Part shown: piece after piece, positions 49,454 through 60,950 of the stretch
Layout of the letters: every line of letters starts with the position of its first letter
How positions within the stretch are numbered: the first letter of the stretch is position 1
Origin: Macrobrachium rosenbergii
Taxonomy: Eukaryota; Arthropoda; Malacostraca; Decapoda; Palaemonidae
Assembly (NCBI RefSeq): GCF_040412425.1
Contig: NC_089753.1
Location: forward strand, 37,337,413-37,401,412
Direction of reading: 5' to 3'
Length of the DNA stretch: 64,000 nucleotides
Notes under the pieces: generated by a model
Database searches by the model: none
The model's input: the letters and a program-made list of their open reading frames with translations, nothing else
What the model was told of the DNA's origin: nothing
Program-made: the position numbers and the translations under genes

Positions 49454-49700
49454 ATGAGGAAGAGAGGCGAGTTGGTAATCTTATTGTGATAGATGGGCAA
49501 GTCTTAAAAGAGGTATGGCATTTCTGATACCTTGGGGACGCAGAGAACTGTAAAGCTGAGACGAGAGAGGCATATGAAAGAGTACCTGTAGAATGGATGA
49601 ATTGGAGAGAATTTAGACTATTGGTAAATAAAAGATTTCCTTTAGTAGAGAGGTATACAAACCTAAAGTCTTTCATCATAATTCCATCATTCTCCAACCC
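49454..49700 (+). pseudogene. Second non-LTR retrotransposon fragment
   Basis: The + strand reads RRVGNLIVIDGQVLKEVWHF, a stop, then YLGDAENCKAE and WMNWREFRLLVNKRFPLVER. This parallels the region just after YADD in the larger relic at 47230-48420 (which has the equivalent LLVNKVFPLLER), so both come from one element family. Confidence 0.65.
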
Positions 49701-49790
49701 TGCACTTGTCCCTGTGCTGAATGAAAAAGTGAGGGTATGAAGGCATGTGAATGGGTATTCCCCTCTCCCCTTCACCTTCTGGCCTCCACC

Positions 49791-49830
49791 TCTAACTACC
49801 TTGTTAACAAGCCTCAGCAACCAAACTGGA
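49791..49830 (-). repeat. Dispersed repeat end, copy c
   Basis: The reverse complement reads TTTGGTTGCTGAGGCTTGTT then AACAAGGTAGTTAGAGG. It shares the ACAAGGTAG core and flanks with copies at 20001-20043 and 21391-21440. Confidence 0.5.
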
Positions 49831-50390
49831 TAATGTTCAAAGGTATGCTTATATTAAAGACTTTCGTGTTGTAATAAATAGGGAGAATTCAGTATACTTG
49901 TAAGAAGTTATATCATCTCTAAGAGCCATAGGTTCATTTGGTAATCTCATCTACAGGAGCATAAAGGTGTATCCTACAGTTCTCAGCCAGTCATTCCTTG
50001 GGTGTTCAACAACTTGATCTGTCTCATGTAAATTGCAACTTGGATCAGTTGAAATTACTTTGTGTTGAAGCAAATCTAATTTTTTTTAAAAGAGAACTTT
50101 TACATTATTTATACCTCTGTCATCTTCTGGTTTCCATAGCTAAAGGTACAAACTACACAAAATGTGAGGTTGTTAACTGTTTGGGACCCATGGATCCATA
50201 AGCATATCTGCAGGGCTGCTGCTACTACTGTATTCTTTTTTCTGTCAAACAAAGGACAGAAATATTTGGGGGATTTGATGACCACAAATGGGGCTATTGA
50301 TACACAGTGAATATGCCTGACAGATATTTTGCTTGTGAAAAAACAGATATTTATCATACCTACTTTTCTCATTTTTATCTGTATTTCCAG
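49831..50390 (+). other. End of intron 26, nothing recognised
   Basis: AT-rich intronic sequence up to the acceptor GTATTTCCAG. Confidence 0.6.
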
Positions 50391-50529
50391 GTTTTATGTA
50401 GGTGAGGGAGGGAAAGCAAGAATGAAGATGGTAGATGCAGAGTTTGATTACACCTTTGAGTACCAGGGTAATGCTGCAAAGCTGGTTCATACCCCACTCA
50501 CTGATAAGTGTTACTTGACTCTCACTCAG
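50391..50529 (+). CDS. DYNC2H1: DYNC2H1 exon 27, residues 1611-1657 (entry to AAA1)
   Basis: The acceptor is ATTTCCAG and the donor GTATGG, ending in phase 0. It contains [20 protein letters not shown] and [13 protein letters not shown], the strand and loop that lead into the AAA1 P-loop in all dynein heavy chains. Confidence 0.97.
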
Positions 50530-50890
50530 GTATGGATTGTTAGAAGTACTTTTTGGTCATATCTGCCTAGGTGTGAATTTTTTGTGTGAATTTTATATTA
50601 TTGAACTGGCCTGCTTTGGTTGACATTTTATCACCCATGTTTGTATAGTTTGAAGGTCTTTGCACAGTCAGTGCAAAAATTGTCTGCTTTTTAACCATTA
50701 CCATTGAAATTCACAATCCATTATTTCTATATATTTTAAAAAAATTCAATAAAGGTATAAATTTGTTATTATCTCCTTTAAATATATCTTATGTTCGCTG
50801 ATATTTTCATTATTTTGATAGAGTATTAAACATAACTGTAATTGTAATGCTTACATTCAGTTTACCTGGTCAGTTTTATTGGAATTTTAG

Positions 50891-51193
50891 GGCATGCGCA
50901 TGGGACTTGGTGGAAATCCGTATGGTCCTGCTGGCACTGGAAAAACTGAATCAGTCAAGGCCTTGGGAGGACTGTTTGGCCGACAGGTTCTTGTATTCAA
51001 TTGTGATGAAGGTATTGATGTAAAGTCAATGGGTCGCATATTTGTGGGCCTTGTTAAATGTGGTGCTTGGGGATGCTTTGATGAGTTCAACCGCTTAGAG
51101 GAAGCAGTGCTTTCAGCAGTTTCAATGCAGATTCAGACAATCCAAGCTGCTCTGAAGTCACAAGCTAAATCTACAATGTTGCTTGACAAGGAG
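50891..51193 (+). CDS. DYNC2H1: DYNC2H1 exon 28, residues 1658-1758 (AAA1 Walker A and B)
   Basis: This exon carries the main hydrolytic site of the motor: Walker A GPAGTGKT (1669-1676) and Walker B CFDEFN (1719-1724) with the catalytic glutamate at 1722. Also present are [20 protein letters not shown] and [14 protein letters not shown]. The acceptor is ATTTTAG and the donor GTAAGA, with both ends in phase 0. All catalytic residues are intact. Confidence 0.98.
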
Positions 51194-51661
51194 GTAAGAA
51201 TTTGTCTTATTTGGATGATCAGTAATGCTATCAGAGAAATATCTAAATTCTGTTTTCCTCTTAATCAATGTATTTATATTTATTAGAATTATTATTTTTA
51301 ACAGGCCATATTTTATTTTTTAATATGTATGCTAGTGAAGCATAGTTAATTTGTTTTCTGTAAGGATATTTCTACCTCTAACTCTTAAGCACTACATTGA
51401 ATCTGGTGCAGACATATGTTAGCTGTTTGATTGTTGGTAAGTAAAACTTCAAAGGTCCAAACTAACTGAGAGGGACTGTGGCTGGATCTTTCAAATATCC
51501 AGATATTTGCAAAATTCTATAATAGGCTAGCTAGGGCCTACAAGACAGTAATACAGTCAAAAGATTTTATGTGGTTCTCACTCAGTAAAGCTATTGGTAA
51601 TGAAAATATTAGTACTGTACAAAAATATAAGTTTTGATTAACTGTTAACAAAAGACAATTA

Positions 51662-51665
<4 letters not shown>

Positions 51666-51735
<70 letters not shown>
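51666..51735. repeat. (GT)n(GA)n compound microsatellite
   Basis: About 14 bases of GT followed by a pure GA run to 51735, in intron 28. Confidence 0.95.
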
Positions 51736-51737
<2 letters not shown>

Positions 51738-51877
51738 CACCTTTGACATAATCATAGGACAGATTGCAATTTTTGTATGTTTTTCTCCCAGTGAGCTGTT
51801 CTCTTAGTGATAAAATTAGTATAAAAGTAATGTACAGTAGTAGATCCTCATTCAAGAATAATTTTTAAAATTTAGTT

Positions 51878-51879
<2 letters not shown>

Positions 51880-51920
<41 letters not shown>
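51880..51920. repeat. (GA)n microsatellite
   Basis: A second pure GA tract in the same intron, 145 bases after the first and in the same orientation. Confidence 0.95.
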
Positions 51921-51923
<3 letters not shown>

Positions 51924-52137
51924 GCTCCAAGTCATAAGTTAATTCATTCATATAACCTATTTGCACACCCTAACAAGATCTAACAAGGCTGAAAAGATTA
52001 AGTGATGATGTTAACAATAAATTATGTGTTTTCCATGATCTGAGTTAACTTTGTTTCGATAATCTTTTGTCTGTTAGATTGAGTTTCAAGGGTAATAAAG
52101 CTGCTTAGCTGATTCTGACCTCACCTTTCTTTTGCAG

Positions 52138-52454
52138 ATACCTGTTGATCCTAACTCAGGGATTTTCATCACACTAAATCCAGCTGGAAAAGGGTATGGT
52201 GGAAGACAAAAGCTCCCTGATAACTTGAAACAGCTGTTTAGGCCTGTTGCCATGGCACGGCCAGATAATGAACTCATTGCTGAGGTTATGCTTTTCTCTG
52301 AAGGTTTCAAGAATGCTAAGAGTTTAGGCCGTAAGTTGGTTGCAATCTTCTCTTTGTCAAAAGAATTACTGACTCCACAGCAGCACTATGATTGGGGCTT
52401 GAGAGCCCTCAAGACAGTCCTCAATGGTTGTGGGAATCTTCTTCAGGCCACAAG
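52138..52454 (+). CDS. DYNC2H1: DYNC2H1 exon 29, residues 1759-1863 (AAA1)
   Basis: The acceptor is TTTGCAG and the donor GTTAGT, ending in phase 2. It contains the AAA1 sensor region NSGIFITLNPAGKGYGGRQK, then LPDNLKQLFRPVAM, and QQHYDWGLRALKTVL, all diagnostic of dynein AAA1. Confidence 0.98.
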
Positions 52455-52766
52455 GTTAGTCTTGTACCTATATGCAGTAGTCTAGGCAAATTCTATTGAT
52501 GTAAATTGCTCCGAGGCTTGAGCTTTTAATATTTTTGCAAATACATCAGTAGGTCAGTTTTTTAAACTGAGGTTAACATTGAAACCAGAATATATTTTCT
52601 CATTCCTCATGTTTGATGTTGCAGTGAAGAAGTAGCCACTTTTCTATATATTAACGTAACTGTAGCATTAGAGTAGCTAATGATTACTAGTTATACTAGA
52701 CATAATGGTTATCTTGGAATTAGAGTAGATAATGATTTCTAATTATATTAATTTATGTGATTACAG

Positions 52767-52886
52767 GCGTGGAATGTCAGATGGAGAGAAAGAAAAGGGA
52801 ATCAGTGATGAAAAGGAGTCAGAACTGGTGGTTCAAGCATTGAGGCTCAACACACTTTCCAAACTAACATTCTCTGATAGTGCAAG
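52767..52886 (+). CDS. DYNC2H1: DYNC2H1 exon 30, residues 1864-1903
   Basis: The acceptor is GATTACAG and the donor GTATTT, with both ends in phase 2. The first half is a charged variable loop (GEKEKGISDEKESE) and the second half VVQALRLNTLSKLTF is conserved. At 120 bp with matching phases it could be skipped in frame. Confidence 0.93.
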
Positions 52887-53009
52887 GTATTTTATTATTG
52901 AAGTTTCTCTGATTACTGTGTGCAACATGTGCAAGCCTTGACATACATATTTCGAGTTTGTTAGTAAATATTTTTTATCCTAGCTAAAGTTATTTTTCTT
53001 TTTTTCTAG

Positions 53010-54140
53010 ATTTGATGAACTTGTTAAGGATGTTTTCCCCAACATCAAATTCCTTGGAGTTGGCTATGAAAGCTTAGCAGAGGTTTTGAAAGAAACATAT
53101 GCAGAAATGAAGCTCATACCCAATGATCGACAGATTAAAAAATCATTAGAACTTTTTGAGCAGCTCCAACAACGTATGGGAGTTGTAATAGTTGGTCCTT
53201 CTGGGTCAGGGAAGACAACTCTTTGGCAAACATTACGGGAAGCACTTTTGAAGATGGATAAGAGAGTTAAGAAGTATGTCATGAATCCTAAGGCAATGCC
53301 AAGACAACAGCTGCTGGGTCACATAGATCATGACACCCGAGAATGGTCTGATGGTGTCTTGACGGCATCAGCTCGTCAAGTGGTCAAGGAACCACCTGAT
53401 GTTACGTCTTGGATCATTTGTGATGGTGACATTGATCCTGAATGGATTGAATCGTTGAATTCTGTATTGGATGATAATCGTCTTTTGACCATGCCCTCAG
53501 GAGAAAGAATACAGTTCGGCCCTAATGTCAATTTCCTCTTTGAAACTCATGACCTGTCATCTGCTTCCCCAGCCACCATCTCTCGTATGGGGATGATCTT
53601 CCTTAGTGATGAGGATACAAATATTCAAGCAGTTGTTAGTTCATGGCTTAATTCCCAAGGTGAACAAGTGAAGCATTACCTTGAACCATACATTGAACAA
53701 TATTTCTTCCAGGCACTTGAATGGGTGTTAAAGGCTGGAGAAGCACAAGTGGAAACCACTCTTGTTGGCTGGGTCCTTAATGGACTATCGCATTTGCATG
53801 ATGTCAAAAGTAAAGCTCATTTTGCACTGGCACTTATAAGAGGTCTTGGTGGTAACCTTCCAGATCAGACAAAAGCAGATTTTGCACGTGAGGTGTACTC
53901 TTGGGTTGGAGAACATGTTCCTGATACACGTAAAATTTTGAACCACTACTATGATCCTGAACGGGACCGTTTAGAAACTTACGCATCTGATTCTGCAGAA
54001 AATATTAAAGTTGAGTTTGGTCATGTTCCTCTGATTTTAACTGCTGATGCACAGTGTAGCCTTGATTACTTCAAGACTTGGCTTGAGATGGAAAGTCAAC
54101 AACCATTCATTCTTGTTGGACCAGAAGGATGTGGTAAAAG
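53010..54140 (+). CDS. DYNC2H1: DYNC2H1 exon 31, residues 1904-2280 (AAA2 and start of AAA3)
   Basis: This is the largest exon (1131 bp). It holds AAA2 Walker A GPSGSGKT (1966-1973), Walker B-like IICDGDID (2039-2046), and WIESLNSVLDDNRLLTMPSG, FETHDLSSASPATISRMG (about 2081-2098). It ends inside the AAA3 P-loop after GPEGCGK, with the next codon started (AG). The acceptor is TTTTCTAG and the donor GTAAAT, ending in phase 2. Confidence 0.98.
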
Positions 54141-54360
54141 GTAAATATTCTTTTATTAGTTTTAGTACAGTATTGTATAGTTTGCAAGTAGAGAAAATTA
54201 ATTTACTGAAAGTATAAAGCATAGTAACGTGAACCATAAGTCTCACAAAGTGTGGAAAGTAAGTTTAACTGAATTTGAATCTCAAAACTCTGTGAGCCAT
54301 AGTGGATTCATATTGATGCTTGAATCTGTAGAGTCATTATATTATACAGTAGTTTTAAAC

Positions 54361-54363
<3 letters not shown>

Positions 54364-54426
<63 letters not shown>
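54364..54426. repeat. (ATT)n microsatellite
   Basis: About 21 perfect trinucleotide units in intron 31. The leucine-rich frame here is an artefact. Confidence 0.95.
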
Positions 54427-54632
54427 GTGATTGAAAGGAGATCCTCTTTAAACATGTTGTCTTGGAGAGTCATTCATGTATCAGCTGACTTTAATTTGTT
54501 GTAAGTCTTTTTCAGTCTTCATAATTGATGTTTTCTCGCTACATCTGCCTGTCAGTAACTGTCCAAGATTCATTTGTTCCTACTGGGATAAAAACCTTTT
54601 ATGTGGGGTTTCTGTAGTTAGCATGCCCAAAT

Positions 54633-54633
<1 letters not shown>

Positions 54634-54707
<74 letters not shown>
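54634..54707. repeat. (CT)n microsatellite
   Basis: Pure CT dinucleotides, about 74 bp, in intron 31. Confidence 0.95.
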
Positions 54708-54711
<4 letters not shown>

Positions 54712-54949
54712 TGACTGTTGAATTTGGGTGGGTAGCCTGTAACTTTTATTTCTTTACTTAAGGGTGTTGTGTTTTTTTGTGCTTTTGATATCACTGTTGT
54801 TTTTCTCAAAATGGAGAAGAGACATGAGTATCTTTGATGTGATTGACTTGGAAGGCCTTGCAGTCATTTCATGTCTGCCCTTAGTAGACTCCCATAAACA
54901 TTATTCTTTTTGAAGAGGAAAGCTTATATCCATTCTTCTCCTTGTTAGG

Positions 54950-56080
54950 AATATGCTGATTGGTCCTCTCCTCAGCAAGAAAAACTGGTAAATGGATGAG
55001 GAAGGACACGAGGTGTTTTCCGGCACCATCAGGAGGATATATTCAACCGGAAATGCTACTAGATCCTTCTAAATCCCTCTCTCCACTGGCTTCGATTCCT
55101 TTGCAATCTTCTGAGATGGCTACTTCCCCTAGGCAGGATAGCTTTTATGCTCCAAGGAGGTCTTTTCATGCCCTTTCCTCGGAGGATGAAGGCACTGCTG
55201 GGGCTGGTGTTCCTCCAACAGTTTCTGTGCCCTCAGAATCAGATGATAGTGTTCCTTTGAGTACTTATATTCCTTGGTAACTTGGTGGAGAAGAAAAAGG
55301 AACTGTCTCCCAAGCCTTCATCTGATGTAATGCCTGTTGCTGTTACTGTGCTTGCTCTGTCTGTAGCTCCCTTGTCTTTGTCTGCTTTAAAGGAGGGGAT
55401 CCTCGTGTTGCAATAGTTGTCCCAGTAGGTGACCCTCCGATGAATGCTTCATCATCTTTAGTTCTGCCCTAGACTAGCCCTTAAGTGTGGAAGACAAACT
55501 TTGTGAGTGAGAAGAAAGGGAGGAAGCATGCTCGTCATTTTTCCTTGTCTTTGACTTGACCATGGTTGTCTTCCTCGGGCTCATCTTTGTCCTCCTCATC
55601 CCTGGACTCTCTTCCACTGTATAGGTGGAAGAAGAAGAAAGGTAAGTCTAAGGCCTTGTGTAAAAAGTCCAGGTGGGCAGCTCGCTCTCATCCCAATCTG
55701 GCATGGCTGCCTCTCCTGTGTGTTGCCATTTAGACAAGAGGACTGCTACTTCCTCATCCCCCCCAAGGGCTCTCTGGCTCAAATCCAAATATCTGTGTGT
55801 TTTGCTTGCTCTTTGCATGCTTGGTCAGGTGACAGATGCACAGAGCAGCTCAGGACAGCTCTTCCCCTCACACCTCTGAGGGGTTATGTGGGGATGGGCA
55901 TGCACAGCCTGCTCACTGTGAATGTGTGAGGGCTCTGTTGGAGAAGTATACAAGTACAGTAATGCGAGGATTCCATTACTGTAATGAAGAAAACAACAGA
56001 TACAAAGAAATTACAGGTAAAGGCTGTGTCCAGGCGGAAAGCATAGGTCGTCAGGGAATTCAAAGATAGTATTTCCTGTA
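54950..56080 (+). pseudogene. Decayed coding-like insert, possibly retroelement ORF1 (gag-like)
   Basis: This GC-richer block in intron 31 reads on the + strand as broken protein. It includes SPLASIPLQSSEM, FYAPRRSFHALSSEDEGTAG, PTVSVPSESDDSVPLSTYIP, KKKELSPKPSSD, SSSGSSLSSSSSLDSLPLYR, and a basic KKKKGKSKALCKKSRW, with frameshifts and stops between. The acidic/serine-rich then lysine-rich order resembles retrotransposon ORF1 proteins of arthropods. I cannot name a family, and it could be another mobile element's gene. Confidence 0.4.
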
Positions 56081-56977
56081 GGGCATTTAGACAACATTTC
56101 TCTCAGGTTCTGCTGAGTATGCTCTTGTCAGGGTTTCTGGGAAGACTGTTTAATGGAGCTGGGTTCTGCTTCTCTCTTACCAGGATTCTCTGTTGGGAAT
56201 AGTACTCTGATTGGTTCAAAATTCACAGGTGGTTTCTCAGCTGTTTTGAGTGGTGTGATAGTATCTGGCATTTGTCTGGTGTCATATGACTCATTTCTGG
56301 TATTATTATGATTAATCTCCCCTGCTCCTAGGGAGCATCTCTTTGGGGTGTGCTGCTTACTTTCTTTTCTGGATGTATGGTCATGTTAGGGCTGCAGGTT
56401 ACACAAATTGTTGGTCGAATGGTAGATATCAGTGGGGAGGAGAAATATTTCCTGATTTGTATGTAACTCCACTTGTTTGCAGCACTTTGGTTCCTACTTG
56501 CTACTACTTTTTAGCCTTTTGCTTCACCTACATTCCCACTTCCTTTCTTCCATCTTGCTGTCCAACCACTCCAACTCCCTCTTTCACTGTCTTAAGCACT
56601 GAATGGATGAAAGTGCCCCAGTGCTTGGCTTCATAGCCTAGTTTTGATAAACCAATCAGCCTGTTTAAAAAATCCAAACACCTTACTTTACACTTTAAAG
56701 TTTGACCTTATTTTTAACAACCCTTGTGAGTTACCAGAGCCTTGATCCCTGATCTGTACAAGTCCCTAAGTGCTCTTCTGGATCCGTCAGTCTCAGTTAC
56801 CACTAAGGGGCATTAAGCAATCTTCTCGCCTAGATTGTGACATGGGCATCTGTAAGTGATGAGGTTTAAATAAAATTATTAAAAAAAATAACTTTTTGTT
56901 GGAAAAACTCTTACTTTTGAACAATTAAATACTTGACGTGTTTGTAGTACAATATGGATAAACATATATTTTTGCAG
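56081..56977 (+). other. End of intron 31, nothing recognised
   Basis: It may include more of the insert up to about 56800, where composition returns to AT-rich. The acceptor TTTTTGCAG follows. Confidence 0.5.
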
Positions 56978-57083
56978 CTTACTGCTACACGACTGTTTCT
57001 CTAAGCTCCGGAGCACTCAGGTCACCATGATTCACTGTAGTGCATACACTGCCCCTCAACATGTGCTACAAAAGTTATCACAG
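56978..57083 (+). CDS. DYNC2H1: DYNC2H1 exon 32, residues 2281-2316 (AAA3)
   Basis: The acceptor is TTTTGCAG and the donor GTAATT. The first base completes the AAA3 P-loop serine (AG|C), giving GPEGCGKS. The peptide continues FSKLRSTQVTMIHCSA and HVLQKLSQ, as in the family. It ends in phase 0. Confidence 0.96.
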
Positions 57084-57583
57084 GTAATTTTTTCCATTTA
57101 TTTAATAAGATTCTCTTTTGTAAAATGTTGTGTTTTCCACATTGGTTTTGGGGATAATTTGTTTCTTGCTTTGAAATTTCTTTGGTTAACACTGTTAGTT
57201 TGTTTGAGGCTCTTTTTGTATTATAACTTTTAATGAAATTTTTTGAGAATCACAAAAACCTAAAAAGAAAGTTTAATTTTATGAAATGAAATATACTGTA
57301 AATGTATAAGTATTCTGGATAAATCATACACTGTTTGGGTTCCCACCTTTTCTTGTTGTCTGTCATTGACTAGCCATTTTGTATATTGAAGAAAAGAAAG
57401 ATGGTAAGTCTGTTTGTCAAGAGAGATGTCGTTGTGATTGGAAAATTACCCAAGTCCATATAACATATGCTTTTTTAAAGATGATGCTTGTTAGATACAT
57501 GTAAAAAATTACTTTAATATTATTTTAATTTAAAGATTTCCAGTCAAAATATAAACCTTTTCACTGATTATTTTCAATTTCAG
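57084..57583 (+). other. Intron 32, nothing recognised
   Basis: A 500-bp AT-rich GT-AG intron. Confidence 0.6.
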
Positions 57584-57724
57584 ATGTGCATGGTGTTGTC
57601 AACAAATACAGGGCGTGTGTACCGGCCAAAGGACTGTGAAAGGTTGATTGTTTATTTGAAGGATCTCAACTTGCCTAAACCCGATAAATGGGGCACATGT
57701 CAGTTAATCACCTTCTTACAACAG
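57584..57724 (+). CDS. DYNC2H1: DYNC2H1 exon 33, residues 2317-2363 (AAA3)
   Basis: The acceptor is AATTTCAG and the donor GTGATG, with both ends in phase 0. It contains STNTGRVYRPKDCERLIVYL and LPKPDKWGT, highly conserved in dynein-2 AAA3. Confidence 0.97.
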
Positions 57725-57744
57725 GTGATGATTATCTCTACATT

Positions 57745-57858
57745 TGTGCTTTATTATTATTAATACAGTACTGTGTTTTGCTCCCCAATAATACTGTACT
57801 ATGTGCTTTATTATTATTAATACAGTACTGTGTTTTGCTCCCCAGTAATACTGTACTA
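57745..57858. repeat. Two tandem 57-bp units
   Basis: Units 57745-57801 and 57802-57858 (TGTGCTTTATTATTATTAAT...AATACTGTACTA) differ at about one position, so the duplication is recent. It begins 20 bases after the exon 33 donor. Confidence 0.93.
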
Positions 57859-58556
57859 GAATCTTTCCTTAGGGTGGGGCTTCTGGAACTGACTCCCATC
57901 CTAGTTCTAAGTTGCTGTAAACTAAATTAACTAGGCTTTTTAACATTTCCCCTGATTTTTTTTCCCCCTGTTACACTGTTAGAAGTGATTTTTGAATTAT
58001 TATCTTGTGCATGGGTTTGAATAGGGTTCTGATTGCCCTTAGAACAGAAGGTGAATAGGATTGGAAGATATGTTTCCTTATCCTTAGAATTTTAGCAGCT
58101 GATAGGGTCAGGGGATGAAAGTTTCGATATTAAAGTAGTGCTGGGTCCAGTCTCGACAGACAGACAACCCTATTAAGTTATGATCAGCTTTCCTGCCTCC
58201 CAACCTTCTGCTCATAGTTAACTGTCTAAACTACATGATAAGTAAGGCTCTTGGTTACCTAGAACCCCAGGACACATGAGGCTAAGCTCAGTGCTACTGG
58301 CAAACAAAATTTTGAATTTTTTCCTGTCTGGAAATGGAGTGTTTGAGATTCATGTAGACCACAAATGTGAGCTTTTTTATGTAAGAAAAATGAATTTTTC
58401 AAAAATTTGATTTTAGGTTCATTGAGAACATTACTGATTTTATTTATTGCAAATTGCTTTATAAATTAAATAATTAATGGTTTCCTAATTAATGAGTAAA
58501 ACTTAATTGATTTGGCATCTACAGCATAAGAATAAAGTTGTGAATTTTTTTTGTAG
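57859..58556 (+). other. Remainder of intron 33, nothing recognised
   Basis: No repeat or coding similarity seen. Confidence 0.6.
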
Positions 58557-58708
58557 GTGGTTACATATAAAGGCTTTTACGATCACAATTTGGAATGGGT
58601 TGGATTAGAAGGAGTGCAGATAGTGGCTTCTATGACTGGAGGTTCTGCCCTTGGAAGACATAAGCTATCTACAAGGTTCACTTCTATTGTTAGGATTGCC
58701 TCCATTGG
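58557..58708 (+). CDS. DYNC2H1: DYNC2H1 exon 34, residues 2364-2413 (AAA3)
   Basis: The acceptor is TTTTGTAG and the donor GTAAGTT, ending in phase 2. It contains GFYDHNLEWVGLEGVQIVAS and RHKLSTRFTSIVR, the AAA3 core in the family. Confidence 0.97.
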
Positions 58709-60411
58709 GTAAGTTATATGTTATCTTATTATGTCAGAGTTTGGAAAGATGGTGATGCACCTTTTCTTTATTATAAAAGACCTATTTTTTCCCATCCATT
58801 CCCATAAAGGACAGCCTCTTAACATTATAGTCATTGAACGGAAGTACATGGAGATAACTGATGTGAGATTTCATGTGCAGATTATCCTAAATTTACGACT
58901 GGGTTATGTTTCCAATGACCCATCACATATTGAAGTAGATACAATTCTGGTTGCTACATAAGCATGTGCATTATTTATGTTATTTTTCAGTTTCTTACTG
59001 TGTTACACAAATCTGTGCTCTCTTTGGAGCCAAAAGAGGTTGTGATTGGCTAAGTAAGTCAAGACTTGTCAGCAGACTTATTGATGATTATACATTAGTC
59101 AGTGTTATGAATGTAGGAAATAATTAACTTCTCAAATCTGTATCTTTATAATTTACAAAGCCTGTGACTAAGACGTAGAAGAAATAATAATATCAGTATG
59201 AAGCAACATAATTATGTCAGATTAATAGTAAAGTGGTCATCCCTAGTATGGAAATTAAATTAACCAGAAATCCTGTTAGTGGTGCTACAAGAGAAGAGTA
59301 ATGGATATCAGGGTGACCAAATACATAGTTGGGAACCAAAATTCATGTATGTCAACTGTGATCCTTGAAAAATGTTTCTTTGTTATTGGTTCCAGTAGAA
59401 ACTAAGATTTATTTCTTTATAGGTCCATCACTAATATATAAACTGCATTTGTGGCCTTGAATGTTCCACGCTGTGGACTCATGTCTAATAAGTGGAAGAA
59501 GGGCAGCAGTCCTCCCAGTGTGTGCCACCTGCATCCTTAGGCGCACAACAGACACCTGCATCTTTTTTTTATTTATGTTGCACTTGCTAACAGCTTATGG
59601 AAATTCCTAAATAATTCACTGCTGGATTACTGTAAGAAATCATTGAATCACTATCCCATGTACATATCTCCATGTTTTGCCTCACTTATTCATTCACATA
59701 ACTGGAACTAAGAGCACCTGCATGCTATATATTATTAACAGGTTGCAAGATATTTCCCACTATGCATACCCAGCTCATGTTCCACTGGTCTGTAATGGAA
59801 ATAAGTCATCATTCCTCTCTGTAACTCCTTCAGAGTTTTTTGTGCTGCCTACTTTCTAGAATTTTGTTGCTTGTAATTGTAATGTGTCATTCAATATTTT
59901 TTCATTCTGATATGTTTGCACATTCCTTATTTCCTTTTGATGTGTTGAGCTCAGTGTTGAGTGCATTTATCACTGATTTAGTGTCTTTTTGCCTTTAGGT
60001 CAGTAGCATGCTTGTTGCCACTGTGTTACTGTGACTTCTCACTTTTTGCTGACAGAAATACAGAAGTAAATATGAAAATAAAAGGTTAAATAGTAATTTG
60101 AAAACTAAAAGAAAAGAAGAATGAAATTAACTGAGACTTGTTTTCCACACATGGCAAAGCTGGGGAGAATGTAGTGGCTATTGTATCCCACAATGGAACA
60201 AAAGTATGAGGTCATCTATTAAAGGGTCTAAGGTGCATGTTCTGTCACTTAGTGGTTAATTTTATAGCTACTCATCTGACTTCAAAACTCCGGAAGTTGT
60301 GTCTTGGGAATACAACACTGGATATTACGGGCTTCTTATGATTGATAGATTAACATATTTACACTTGAGATTAAACTTGGTTGTGTTAATGGTATGTATT
60401 CCTTTACGCAG
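58709..60411 (+). other. Intron 34, nothing recognised
   Basis: A 1703-bp GT-AG intron. Moderately GC-richer around 59440-59560, without an assignable element. Confidence 0.55.
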
Positions 60412-60556
60412 GTATCCAGACCGAGAGCAGTTAACAGGTGTTTATGGAGCCTACTTGAAGCCTGTCTTGAACACTGTAGCACCTAATCATCCAGTTTGGG
60501 GTTCACAGTCAAAAGCTCAACAACTGGCTACTTGTATGGTCAATGTGTATCAGAAT
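60412..60556 (+). CDS. DYNC2H1: DYNC2H1 exon 35, residues 2414-2462 (AAA3)
   Basis: The acceptor is TTACGCAG and the donor GTAAGA, ending in phase 0. It contains YPDREQLTGVYGAYLKPVL, matching YPEREQLQTIYGAYLEPVL of the family. Confidence 0.96.
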
Positions 60557-60818
60557 GTAAGAATACATGTTATCAGTTCTTTAGAAAATTATATTATTTT
60601 AAAGAGTAAAAATATGGATTATGCTGCATATTCCAATAGATCAAAGAAAAAGTGAAGAAAGGCTTTACAGCTGTACTTGTCTCATCAGTTTTAATGGTGA
60701 AACCACAATAATCTGTCATTCAGCAGAACAGCTACTTAAGGAAAAATATTGATTTCTCTTTTATGCAAATACAACTTCGAAGCCTGAATGAAATTGAACC
60801 AAATGTTTTTTCCCATAG

Positions 60819-60950
60819 GTCAGAAATTCCTTTAGTGCTGATGACTATAGTCATTACCTCTTCACTCCAAGAGACTTAACACGCTGGGTGTTAGGGCTTC
60901 TCCGGTACCAGCTGCCAGAGAAGGATACCACACTTCAGCCATTGCTTGAG
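60819..60950 (+). CDS. DYNC2H1: DYNC2H1 exon 36, residues 2463-2506
   Basis: The acceptor is CCCATAG and the donor GTAAAT, with both ends in phase 0. It contains DDYSHYLFTPRDLTRWVLGL, corresponding to DDYSHYFFTPCILTQWVLGL in vertebrates. Confidence 0.97.

Noticed and set aside
53086..54144. An independent ATPase gene with its own start.
   Set aside because: It is the inner part of exon 31. The conserved dynein sequence begins upstream at 53010 and continues across the intron into exon 32.
54229..54721. Leucine-rich and serine-leucine-rich frames.
   Set aside because: These are translations of (ATT)n and (CT)n tracts inside intron 31.
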